From NCBI GenBank assembly GCA_026874595.1, contig CM049314.1, positions 57,212,300 through 57,276,299 of the forward strand: a DNA stretch of 64,000 bases, given 5' to 3'. Origin of the DNA: Sipunculus nudus (taxonomy: Eukaryota > Annelida > Sipuncula > Golfingiida > Sipunculidae). Below are positions 26,301-38,300 of this stretch, piece by piece. Each line of letters begins with the position of its first letter. Position 1 is the stretch's first letter. A program made the position numbers and the translations under genes. The notes under the pieces were generated by a model. It was given only the letters and a program-made list of their open reading frames with translations. It did no database searches and was not told the DNA's origin.

Positions 26301-29300
26301 TTATTATATAATATTGGTTAAAAATGGTTTTCCAGTGCCAATACATGACACAGTACGCGTCAGTCAGTCGGACGGCGATCATTGGTCACAAGTTAAACCA
26401 ATAAAAAAGGGGATATTATATGATCTTGGAAATATTTAACGGAAGTTAAATCTGTAAACACACTGCACTTGATTTTGTCACCGGGATTGATGGCCAACAT
26501 TTAGTAATTTACCGATTTTTGATGAATTTAGCGTAGGTGTCTGATTTTACTCTCGCAGCCGACATGTTACCAGGGCCCACGTAACAAGGCCACGTGAGTG
26601 AAAGTCAATCATTTTTATATTTTTCCAACAAGTCTGCGTTCGCGCCAGTTTGGATCTTGGTCACATGTTAGAACAACACTTGACGTTTTTCTCTTTCATT
26701 TAAGTACAAATATGATGGATGACAATGGACATTTCACCCCAAAAACTTGCCCCAATTATGGGTATGTAAAATGGGCTTTAGCGCGCCCGGGCGGGCGCCT
26801 TTGAATTCTACGCCCGTGACAAACCGCGCGCCCTGGCGGGCGTTATTGGAGTTTAAAGCCTTAAAAAAGCATTGTAGCCAATTGAAAAAGGCTTTCTGTA
26901 TTTGAAAACAGATTTGACTTCATGCAGCCAAGTCAAGAGGTCACTCAGTACAAACAGGTGGGGTCCAGACATCACCATGGCAACTGACCTGGGGGGGGGG
27001 GGGGTGTCTAGACAATGAGTCTAGACGTCTAGACACAGCGTCTAGACGTCTGGATACAATGTTTAGATGCAGAATTCCCAGATTATTGGAACTATATCTT
27101 TCAACTGTTTGAAAAAAACTTGGGTTGCATTTTAAGCAAATCGGGTTTATCATCAGGTCACATGTGAACTGCTGTGCCTTCATTTTTGGTTGACATCTGA
27201 CCTTTCCTTGCTGCCCAGTGTCCATTTGTGCGTCTGTTTCCACACATAAACCCACATATCTCGGAAACCGTTTGACCGATCAGGCTAAAAATTTTGCACA
27301 AATGTAGCCCTTTGATAGCTTTATAACACACACTAAAAATGGTGGCGGCACCTGCAACCATTTTTGCACAGCGTCCATTTGTTCATCTGCCTTTGGATAA
27401 TATTACTCATATCTCAGCAGAGGTTTGACTTATCCACCTGAAATTTTGCAGGTTTATACATCCTGGACAGCTTTCTCGATTTTATGACAGGTGGCGCCAC
27501 CTACATTCACATTTACTGTGCAGACATCCAAGCTCACATCTCGGGAACCGTTTGACCGATAGGGCCAAAATTTTGCATGTGCCTAGATCTCACATAGCTC
27601 TTCATCATAGGCAAAACTGGTGGTGCCACCTGCAACCACTTATGCACAGCGTCCATCTTTTCATCTGCCTTTGGATAAAATCACTCATATCTCAGCAGTG
27701 GTTTGACTTATCCACCTGAAAGTTTGCAGTTTTATACATCCTGGAAGGTTTCTTGATTTTATGACAGGTGTCGCCACCTACATTCACAGTTACTCTGCAG
27801 ACATTCAAGCTCATATCTCAGGAACCATTTGACAGATTAGGCCAAAATTTTGCACGTGTCTAGATCTCACATAGCTCTTCATCATAGGCAAAACTGGTGG
27901 TGCCACCTGCAACCATTTATGCACAGCGTCCATCTGTTCATCTGCCTTAGGTTAAAATCACTCATATCTCAGCAGTGGTTTGACTTTTCCACCTGAAATT
28001 TTGCAGGTTTATACATCCTGGACAGCTTTCTCGATTTTATGACAGGTGTCGCCACCTACATTCACATTTACTCTGCAGACATTCAAGCTCTTATCTCGGG
28101 AACCATTTGACCGATTGGGCCAAAATTTTGCTTGTTTATAGATCCCACATAGCTCTTCATCATAGGCAAAACTGGTGGTGCCACCTGCAACCATTTATGC
28201 ACAGCGTCATTCTGTTCATCTGCCTTGGGATAATATTACTAATATTTCAGCAGTGGTTTTTGACTTATTCACCTGAAATTTTGCAGGTTTATACATCCTG
28301 GACAGCTTTCTTGATTTTATAACAGGTGGCGCCATCTACATTCACTTTTACTATGCAGACATTCAAGCTCATATCTCGGGAACCGTTTGACCGATTCGGC
28401 CAAAATTTTGCTTGTGTATAGATCTCACATCGCTCTTCATCATAGGCAAAACTGGTGGCGCCACCTGCAACCACTTATGCACAGCATCAATCTGTTCATC
28501 TACCTTTGGATAATATCACTCTTGTCTCAGCAGTGGTTTGACTTATCCACCTGAAATTTTGCAGGTTTATACATCCTGGACAGCTTTCTGGATTTATGAC
28601 AGGTGGCACCACCTACATTCACATTTACACAGCAGACATCCAAGCTCATATCTCGGGAACTATTTGACTGATTGGGCAAAAAGTTTGCGTGTGTATAGAT
28701 CTCACATAGCTCTTCATCATAGGCAAAACTGGTGGCGCCATCTGCAACCACTTATGCACAGCGTCCATCTGTTCATCTGCCTTGGGATAAAATCGCTCAT
28801 ATCTCAGCAGTGGTTTGACTTATCCACCTGAAATTTTGCAGGTTTATACATCATGGACAGGTTTTTCGATTTTATAACAGGTGGCACCACCTACATTCAC
28901 ATTTACTCTGCAGATTTCCAAGCTCATATTTCGGGAACCATTTGACTGATTAGGCCAAAATTTTGCATGTGTATAGATCTCACATAGCTTTTCATCACAC
29001 GCAAAACTGGTGGTGCCACCTGCAACCATTTATGCACAACATCCATCTGTTCATCTGCCTTAGGTTAAAATCACTCATATCTCAGCAGTGGTTTAACTTA
29101 TCCACCTGAAATTTTGCAGGTATTTTACATGCTTGACAGCTTTCTTGATTTTATGACAGGTGTCGCCACCTACATTCACTTTTACTCTGCAGACATCCAG
29201 CTCATATCTCGGGAACCATTTGACTGATTAGGCCAAAATTTTGCATGTGCATAGATCTCACATAGCTCTTGGCGCCACCTGCAACCACTTATGCACAGCA

Positions 29301-32300
29301 TCCATCTGTTGATCTGCCTTTGGATAAAATCACTCATATCTCGGCAGTGGTTTGACTTATCCACCTGAAATTTTGCAGGTTTATACATCCTGGACAATTT
29401 TCTCGATTTTATGACAGGTGGCACCACCTACATTCACGTTTAAGCTGCAGACATCCATGCTAATATGCAACACACCACACTGTATTCCCCTTGCCACTGA
29501 ATCCATGCTTCACTTCACCCGTCCCATTCAGATTTCTGCGGATACACATAATGGCTTGTCGACTACCCATATTCTGGTTTTAAAATGTCCTAGTCCGAAA
29601 TTGCAGGTCAGAAACGTCCATTTTGCTGAAATCATAATGACTAAGGTAGATATGCAGGACTTAGGAGGATCAATATTAAATTTTAAAAATAAACCTCCAT
29701 TCATACTCCTAAACTTTGCACAGGTTCGCATTAGGCCTGTAGGCCTTGTTTTAAATGGGCCCTATCATTCTCCCTGAACCATTTAACGTATATGCACCAG
29801 GCTCGATGGACATCACTACGTAGCTGAAGATAAATCTCAACTGTCGCAAACCATCGGCAGCTTCTGAAATTAATGACCAATGGTCTGGTATGTATGCATT
29901 CAAAACTGCGTGGTTTCAATTTCGCGTTCAGAGAGCGATCGCGAATTTCGCGAATTTGAAACCACCGCAAATAAGAAGACAACCACAGTATCTCTGTTGA
30001 AACTTTGAACATGCCTTCTCTATCCCTGTCCTCACTCTGCTCATTTCTGGCTCACTCCAAGCATCTGCTAGTGCCCCCCCCCCCCCATCTCACTTTGTCC
30101 TTGTTCTAGCTCACTCCATCCTTGTCCTAGCTCATCCCACTCTTATCTGAGCTCACTCCACCCTTGTCCTTGCTCACTCCATCCTTGTCCTTACTCATTC
30201 TACCCTTGTTTTAGCTCATTCCATCATTTTCCTTGCTCACACCATCCTTGTGCAAACTCATTCTGCCCTTGTTTTAGCTCATTCCACCATTTTCCTTGCT
30301 CACACCATCCTTGTCCTACCTCACTTTCTCCCTTGTCCTAGTTCACTTCACCCTTATCCTACCTCACTTTTCCTTTGTCCTAGTTCACTTCACCCTTGTC
30401 CTAGCGCACTCCACCCTTGTCCTACATCACTCCATCCTTGTCCTATCTGTTTTGTTGCCATCTGCTTCTCCTGGTGTATGATCTATGATAATACTTTGTT
30501 TGCACAAAAAAGCTTTATCAGAGAATAGAATAGAGGGATAAAGAAAACAAAAGGAAATAATGGGAAATGATGGGAAAATAAGCAAAAATGCAAATAACTG
30601 TCATGAATAGTCTGATGATTCTATTATCTGCTCAGGGATTGGTTTCATCTAAACCTCAGCCTGGTTAGTTAAAAGTAGATAATGGAAAATGAAAATTATA
30701 CATATATACCAGTCATGAATAAATGACTGAGCTTCTTTGTAAATTACAAAGAATATTTAGGAATGTAACAATTAAAGATGCAAACAGTCATAATGCATAT
30801 TTATAGGAGCCTGTTGTCTCCTCAGAAATTGGTTTCATCTGAACCTGTGCATGGCCAGTCACCAGTTGAAAGTGAAATATGGAAAATAAAAGTGAAACAT
30901 AAATACCAATCATGGCTAAATGAATGAGGTTCCAGAAATAGTTTCGCAGATGGACTCAAATCTGATTTCATTAGTCTAGCCATGAACAAAATAGTTGAAA
31001 GTTGTTTTTCTTCCAGGGGCATCGGGGAAATTTAAATTGACAGTGGATGGAGATGCGATAATGTTCATTTCTCACCCAGTTTTACATTGGGACATTTGGC
31101 GGAGGTGATTGAGGACTTTGGGCTTTCTTTTCAGGCACTACCTACGTCAGATCTTGGAAGCCTTGCGGTACTGTCATGAAAACGATATAATCCACCGAGA
31201 TATGAAACCCCACTGCGTCTTACTTGCCAACAAAGAAAACTCAGCCCCGATTAAATTAGGCGGCTTTGGAGTAGCCATACAACTTCCAGAGGGAGGGAAA
31301 ATATCGGGAGGTGAGTAACCCATTCAGGATGTGTAAGATTTTTTCCGTAACATGTGAAGTGCTGTGCTTACTTGGTATAATTTGCACGTAGGTGATTCAT
31401 AATATGTCATATTGTGATTTAAAACATGAGCTTGAAAACAACTTGTTCCATTCAGTAAAGTAATGCAAATGTTTCTTGCAATCTTAATTACTAAGTTGGC
31501 TGACTACTAATTGAATCATGTGCAGATTAGATATTGTTTCTTGTGTTGTCTGAATTATTTCTGTAAAAGATAAAAAGACACTGGCTATAACAGCTCCGAG
31601 AAAATTAATGAATAATTTTAGTTGCTTTCATTTCTTTTGTTATGACATCAAAAAGAACACAAACTTGTCAAAGGCTGGCCTGCAACCAATTTAAAATCAG
31701 TAATATTTTGCAGAGAACAGATTTCTAAAATCCAAGGGGAAAAAATGAAATAACTTTTTACCTTAAGCAAAATTAAAGTGGTTGATATGGAAATTTTTTG
31801 ACATGATTTTAATTTAATCAAATTTTTGGGTAAGATGAATATCCTAGTTCACTCCAGATGATGTGTAATGGTTTGTTTACTGATAAATTTTTCAGCGTTA
31901 GAGGAACATGTACACTATGGCACACAGTGTTGGCTTAGTTTGGAGGACAATAAGATGGGTAAGACCATGCAAGACCATTATAGCCACCAGGGAGCTTGCT
32001 TGGCCTCGGCCCTAATGATTAACCTCCTATGGTCTTGCCAGCAATCATTCGCTGCAGACCCTGCACATTTACTGCTGCACCGCTGTTATTCCATAGCTGG
32101 TAAAAGAAATACTGACACTTCTACTATGAATAATGGGAACCTCTGGTTTCTTCACACAAAATGACAGTTTTTACCCAATCAACCCTATTTTCTCCTAAGT
32201 ATTATATAAATGGGCTGTTCTTTTTTTCACCGAGAACACCTCGGCTATGTTATTGATATTATACTTGTGGGAAGAAATTCCTGAAAAAAAACACGTGATG

Positions 32301-35300
32301 CAAATTTTAGTTCATCAGTATCATTAAAAATACACCTAAAAATCAAGAAAAAAATGCAAAAACCATTAAATTTTAATATTTCTTTTTCTTAAACAGTCTC
32401 TATGGAAAAATGTAAATTATGCTTCGAAGGAGTATTTGAATAAATTACTTTTTCTAAAATTAAAGAAAAGTTTCATATTTTTTTAAATGAAAAGGATCAG
32501 TTTCATCTACAACTTTTTTATTTCAATAAAAAAATTCTGAACATGAAGAAAAAGAAATAAATAAGTCAGTTGACATGATTTTTTTGTGTGTTATCTGCAT
32601 ACCTTTTTCTTGTGTGGTCCCCTCAAGTAGAGACAGATGAAATGCATCCCTTGCATGTGAAACAATGATAACTCAAATTTTCTCTTGATTTCTTTTTTTT
32701 TTTTTATAAAAAAAGATATATATATAACTGATGAAATTGAGTTGTAAATACAAATTATTTAAGAATGCATGAATTCTGCTTCTGATTACTGATGTTTACA
32801 ATTTTCCTCCAATACCTTTTAATAGTCATGAGCATAATTGTGTTAAATCCCAGGTTTCTGCTCTAATGAGACTTAAATTAAATGAACTGTCTTAAAATAG
32901 TAACTAGATTTCCATTTAATTAAACAATAAAATAAATTGCAAAACAATAATAATTGTAAGTAATATTTACTGAATGGATAAATTTAAATGAACTTTCATT
33001 CTGCAAAACGAGAATGGGAAATATGTAATCCGTTAATTATATTACATCATAAGATACAAACAATTTCTGCTTTCCACTTTAAGGGGCAAATCATCTATCT
33101 GACCTTTATATGCATATATGCAGCCTACCACCTTAGGTTACCTGTGTTTAGCTCAGCTGACTATAAGTCATCTGAGCTATAGTCGTGGTCCATTGTCCGT
33201 CGTCCATCCGTCTGTCTGTCCGTCCGTCCGTAGATGTGGCACGTTTTGAAACCGTAAGACCTAGGAATCCAAAATTCAGAATAATGTTAGATGTCCCCAA
33301 GATCTCCTACCAAGCCGAAAACTGGGTCTTTGCGACTTCGTTCCTTTGAGAAATTAAGGAAAAACCTCAATTTTTTATTAAAAACCTATTTTCACATTTC
33401 AGGACTGCCTAATATCAAAACCACTCATCTGTTTTCCCTCATATTTACCATAAATATTCTTCTATATAGTTCCTATGTACATGCCAGAAATTATGTCTGT
33501 ATTATATAATTTAAAAAAGTTATGGGCCCAAACATAATGCATTTTGTAAAAAATCTGGAAAGATATTTGATCACTTAACACAAAACTTGTTAAAGCTATG
33601 GACTTTTTTTCCAGTAATATAACTTTAATTTATCAAAATTAAATTATAAACCCAAAATTAGATCAAAATCTTTTAAATTTTTTTAAATATTAACAAAAAT
33701 AAAAAATTGGTACCTTAAATTTTGCCCAACTTTGACCATGGCACGTTTTTTTACTGTAAGTACTGTGGATTTAATTTTCTCAGCATGTTTTTGTTAGCAT
33801 TTTGTCTGTTAACACCAAAAATTTGAAACCAGTTGAACAAAAACTGTAGATTTTATTCAAGTTTTCAAGCACCATGTAACAAATTGTTTACATCAAGCTA
33901 GTGTTATGCAGTTTGCAAGAGCTCAGCTCCCCAGCTTCAGCTCTCAGTTCCTAAAATTTGGCATACAATTAGATGTCTCCAAAATTCCCTACCATGCCAA
34001 GAATTTGGTCACTAGGACTTAATACCTTCGAGATATTAATGAACAACTTCATTTTTCCATTAAAATCCCATTGTTACACTTCAAGACTGCCTAATGTCAA
34101 AACCACTGATGTGACTTTAATCATATATAATATACATATTTTTCTATACATTCTCTATGCATATGCCAGAAATGATGTCAGTATTGCGTAATTGTTTTAA
34201 GTTATGGGCCCAAACATAATGCACTATGTAAAGAAATATATTTACTCCCTTAACAAGGGGATTGCTGAAGCTAGAGTTTTTTTGCCAGGGATGTAACATT
34301 ATTTAATCAAGATTCAATGGAATACCCCAAATTAGTCCTGAATTTTCAAATTTTATATGTTATTAGTATAAATATAAAATTAGTACCTTAAATTTTGCCC
34401 AACTTTGACCATGGCACATTTGTTTCCTGTGAGCACGGTTGATATAATTTTCATATCATGCACACAAGGATTTCAGCTTTTTAGTTTAGAAAGCTGAAAG
34501 AAATTGGCCAAAAATTGTAGCTTTTATTAATGTTTTTATGAGACCATGTCAGACCTTAACTCTCTCCAGCCCCTCTTGAGTCACCTGTATGTTGACCTTG
34601 TTGAAGTTTCAGCAAATTATGCATGCTTGAGGCGAGCCATACACTGTTGCAGGTAGGCAGCTTATGGCCAGCCACAGTTGATCCAGGTGTCCAACCCAAC
34701 TCATCTAGTAGTTTTAACCAACAACATAACAATTAACAATAAATTAATTGATTTTTCATTGTTTTTTAATAACAAATTAAAGAAAAATAAAAAAGAATTT
34801 GTTAGTTTATAATAACAGGAAATCAGCTTGCAGTTACTGATGATAAAAGAATCTTGTATCGATGGATAGAATGTCACGTACTCCAAATAACACCATGCAG
34901 TCACCTATGGTATTTTTCAGTTCAATTTTAATGATAAAAAAGTAAATCATATTATTCATTACTAATCATTAGGGATCATATGAAGGAAATTAATGATAGA
35001 CAAAGATGCAGTTGATATTATTAATCTAGATTCCTACTGTGTCTAGTGTGTACATTGATGTGAAATTAGTCTAAAATGAATATATTACATTTTTTTTTTT
35101 AATATAAATAAAAGCCATAAAACCAGGTACTTTTGATCATAATTTAAATGTGTGAATTTTGTATATTCTGGATTCTCAACATAATTGTTTGGTGAAAACT
35201 GAATAAATGCCAGTAATGGTGGGAAAACTTTGCAATTGTATTTAAATACGAATATGAATATGTACTCCATTATAAAATGTCTTGCATAAAGAATTGGAAT

Positions 35301-38300
35301 TCAGGTAAAAATGAAAGTATATGAATACCAGTGCAAATACTTTCAAAATGTATTCATGAATGCATTCATGAATATATTCTTTAATATTATTTTAATAATC
35401 ATTTCAGTTATATTTCATTTTAAAAAATCATAAGATTCTCTTATTATTTTTAATAAAAATTATATCTGGGACAATATTTGTAATTTTTTTTAAATAAATA
35501 GTTAAACTCTTATATCATTTGTTCTGCTTATAAGTTATATGGCCAAGTCAAAATCTGTGTGACAATAGTACTCCATTTGTTAATAAAATAAATGAAATCA
35601 ATCCTCTTCCCTGTCTCCAAAGATAATATCATAATCATACATAAGCTAAACACCAACAACTCATAATAAAGCTTATATTTATTACCACACCAAACCAGCA
35701 TATGCTTCATTCCTAAATCATATTTTTTAATCATATATAACAGCTGAGCGCCGTGACCCATAGGTCCCTTGTTCCCATTTGTCAACATTGCTGTGTTTAT
35801 AAACATGTTGATAAATAAATTCATACATTCTTCACGAAGGCCTTATAAGAACTTTTCACAACCAAAATTACCCTTAGATCATTAATATATACACAGAGGA
35901 AGCCAGTAATCACATAAATTCTTTTTCAAAAGGAAGGTGAATGGGCACCTTAAACACTGTAGTTCCCACTTAATTCCATTTTCCTCTTCCAACTTGTCTC
36001 AACCAGAATATATACCATAAAATTTGATTCTGCTTAAAATTTGATATTAGGCCAAAATAAAAAAAAGTATGGTTCTCAGGCACTTTTTACAGAAATCAAT
36101 GTGGGCGGGCGGTTTTTTATTTTAAATTTTTTTGTATGTTTCGTTAAAAATGTCAAATGATAAGGAACAATCATGATAATAACAGATTTATTTTGCTTAA
36201 CAAGTTAAAGCACTACATAACAAAGGAAATTGTATGCTTTTATCTTCTTGAAAGAAATGTCTAAGCGGCTACAGCTTGAAATTGGTAAGTTTCTATTGAA
36301 AATCAAAATAAAAATGTTTGATGCGGGGGTTTAAAATTGATGCGGGCAGTGCCTGAGAACCATACCTTATATTTTTTTTAAGAACAAATATTACTGGATG
36401 AAAAGTCAGCATCAAAATATATTTAAGGTTTTGTTAAATAAAGATATGCTACAATGTGGTCAAACTTCAAAATGTTTCAGATGAAGACAAAGCTATGTGA
36501 CAGTCTTCTGGGTAAAGCTGGTAATTATCTGCCATACAGCGTAGGTTATATGCTACAGGCAGAACCCCTTTGCATTGCGGAATAGACTTGTTATAGCCTT
36601 ATCCTGTTGTGTGATTTACTTGTGTTTGTGATGAATGTATATGAGGCTTCCATGAGCCGGTTGAATATTGTATTTGTTCATCTAACATAAAGGTTGCTAG
36701 TGCTGAGGTAAACCAGTCTGTAATCTTACAAAGCAAGATCTGTCAGCACTATTTTCTTTCATTTAGGTATAGATGTGTGTGTAGTTCAGACAGGACTTCA
36801 CCTACAGTGGCACCAGTGTTGGATTTTATAGCTGAAGGCCCATGGATGAATCCTTGCTTGATGAAACCAAGAAATCCTACCATAATTTGCCATCTTTGTA
36901 ACAACATTATTCCATATTCTGTGATGCTACTGGTCTGATATCTGTGAAACTATCTGCAAACTGGAATATGCCTTCACATTGTTCTCCCCTTTTATCTTCA
37001 TTTAGTGTTTATTTGCCCTTGCCAAATGATTGACGATTCATTCCATGTATTGCAGATCAAAGCTGCAATACAGTATAAGGAAAAGTACTGTGTGTTAAGT
37101 CTTAATCTTTCTATAATTTTATATTTGGGCGTGGCAAAATAAAAGCATTATTCCACTTTAAACTTTACTGATACATGTCCTGTTGAAACCAAACTCTATC
37201 CTAGCCTGGATGCTGTCCTCATATCTCTGCACCCATAATAAGCCCTGACAAATAAATTACTTCCAGTTTCTCCAAACTACTAATGCCATTTGCATAAATA
37301 TTAAAATCTGCAGATGTAAAATTTATGAGCCTACTGGTAGTGTTTAAAAAGAGTGTTCTCAAATATGTCCATGGAAATGAATATACCTGCATGATTCTGA
37401 TACATTTTCTGTATCATTAGTCTCTCTATATCTACAATAGATTACTTTTCATTTGACTATGATTGCAAAACATTATAAATATTTAATATTGTATTAAAAA
37501 AATGATTCTGTAACACTAGATGTAATTATTATTTGGGATTTTCTCATGATTCAGTATTAGTATATTTGAGGATTATGGTGTACTTGAACTGAGAATAATA
37601 GGATATTCACTGACCAAATAAGCCATAGAAGGCAGAAAAGAAATCTGATTATAAAAAAGCAACAGATCCAACAAAGTTGAAAATTTCCAGTGTGTGTATT
37701 TTTGCAATTATCAGTGTAGTCATTAGTCCAGGGTTCCACTCATCCCTTGATGTGGGTAATTTTGTTACAAAGACCATCAGAGAATTTAGTCACATGAGTG
37801 GGCATGCTCTCTTGATAAAGGTTATTAGATTTGTAATCTTGTGTCAGCCAAGCGGGAATTGTAGTTCCATGACTTCCCACCAGATGGAGCAGAGGCAAAC
37901 TAATCAAGCATTGTTTAGATTGTTCATAATCATTGTCCCTGCTCTGTGCACAGAGAGAGGTATAAAATACAAAAATGTTGAGAGCAAAATCCAGGTAGAG
38001 ATTTAGATACCAAATAGAGTTCTGTATTTGTTTTTGGTAGGAGGAGTAATTACACTTATCTTGGATTATTGATTGGACTCTGGACAAAATGTACAAATTT
38101 CAAGCAAATTCGCTTTTCGTCTCATAAATCAATCATTATAGTAGCCATGCATATTTCTCGTAAACTTTTATTTGGAAGCGTATCTAGGAATCCTGCCCAT
38201 TAACTCACACAGGCCATCAGGCTTAACTTGCTTCTATCTGCCTTTATAACATGTGAGCGTAATGGAAACCATTAAGTGAGTACAGCGAAATTTCTCTTTG

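Larger units (their letters stand above)
19562..29993. other. CpG-richer block bounded by loosely inverted ends
   Basis: At 19562 the sequence is atactgtgattccccttata then ttggcgggg; the reverse complement of 29993 inward reads atactgtggttgtcttctta then tttgcggtgg. The two are similar in the first ~8 bases and in layout after that. Between them lie the donor-like array, CpG-rich single-copy-looking sequence (22.9-26.9 kb) and the 278-bp satellite. The block may be one large insertion, or the ends may belong to two unrelated elements. No gene was recognised inside. Confidence 0.25.
5361..31134 (+). other. CASK intron of 25.8 kb
   Basis: Donor gtgagt at 5361, acceptor tttcag ending 31134. Repeats inside are listed separately. 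The stretches 5361-7380, 7770-9330, 10270-12820 and 13040-17630 show no recognisable gene or repeat; they are AT-rich intron sequence with short simple runs (AT, AG and TAA repeats near 12060, 12189 and 16770). Block 19.6-30.0 kb is richer in CpG and tandem repeats than the rest. Confidence 0.8.

Noticed and set aside
28009-29427. Series of similar - strand open frames (MVAGG..SFAYDEE)
   Set aside because: They follow the 278-bp satellite unit, which is not a multiple of three; no protein repeat is preserved across units.
29418-29777. 119-codon + strand open frame
   Set aside because: Starts in the last satellite unit and runs into unrelated sequence; no domain and no splice signals that fit CASK.
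30250-30528. 92-codon Pro/Leu/Ser-rich open frame
   Set aside because: Follows the 21-bp minisatellite.
31868-32164. 98-codon + strand open frame between CASK exons
   Set aside because: Not part of CASK in any family member I know, no convincing acceptor/donor pair; exons 31135 and 41133 already join in phase without it.
33291-33509. Repeated ~72-codon frames (MSPRSPTKP.., MSPKFPTMP..) here and at 33973, 43969, 54274 and 54954
   Set aside because: They fall at the same place in each body unit of the dominant repeat and are disrupted differently in each; better explained as repeat DNA than a gene.
37677-38096. Overlapping + and - strand open frames of 109 and 118 codons
   Set aside because: No recognisable domain on either strand, and overlap on opposite strands in unstructured intron.
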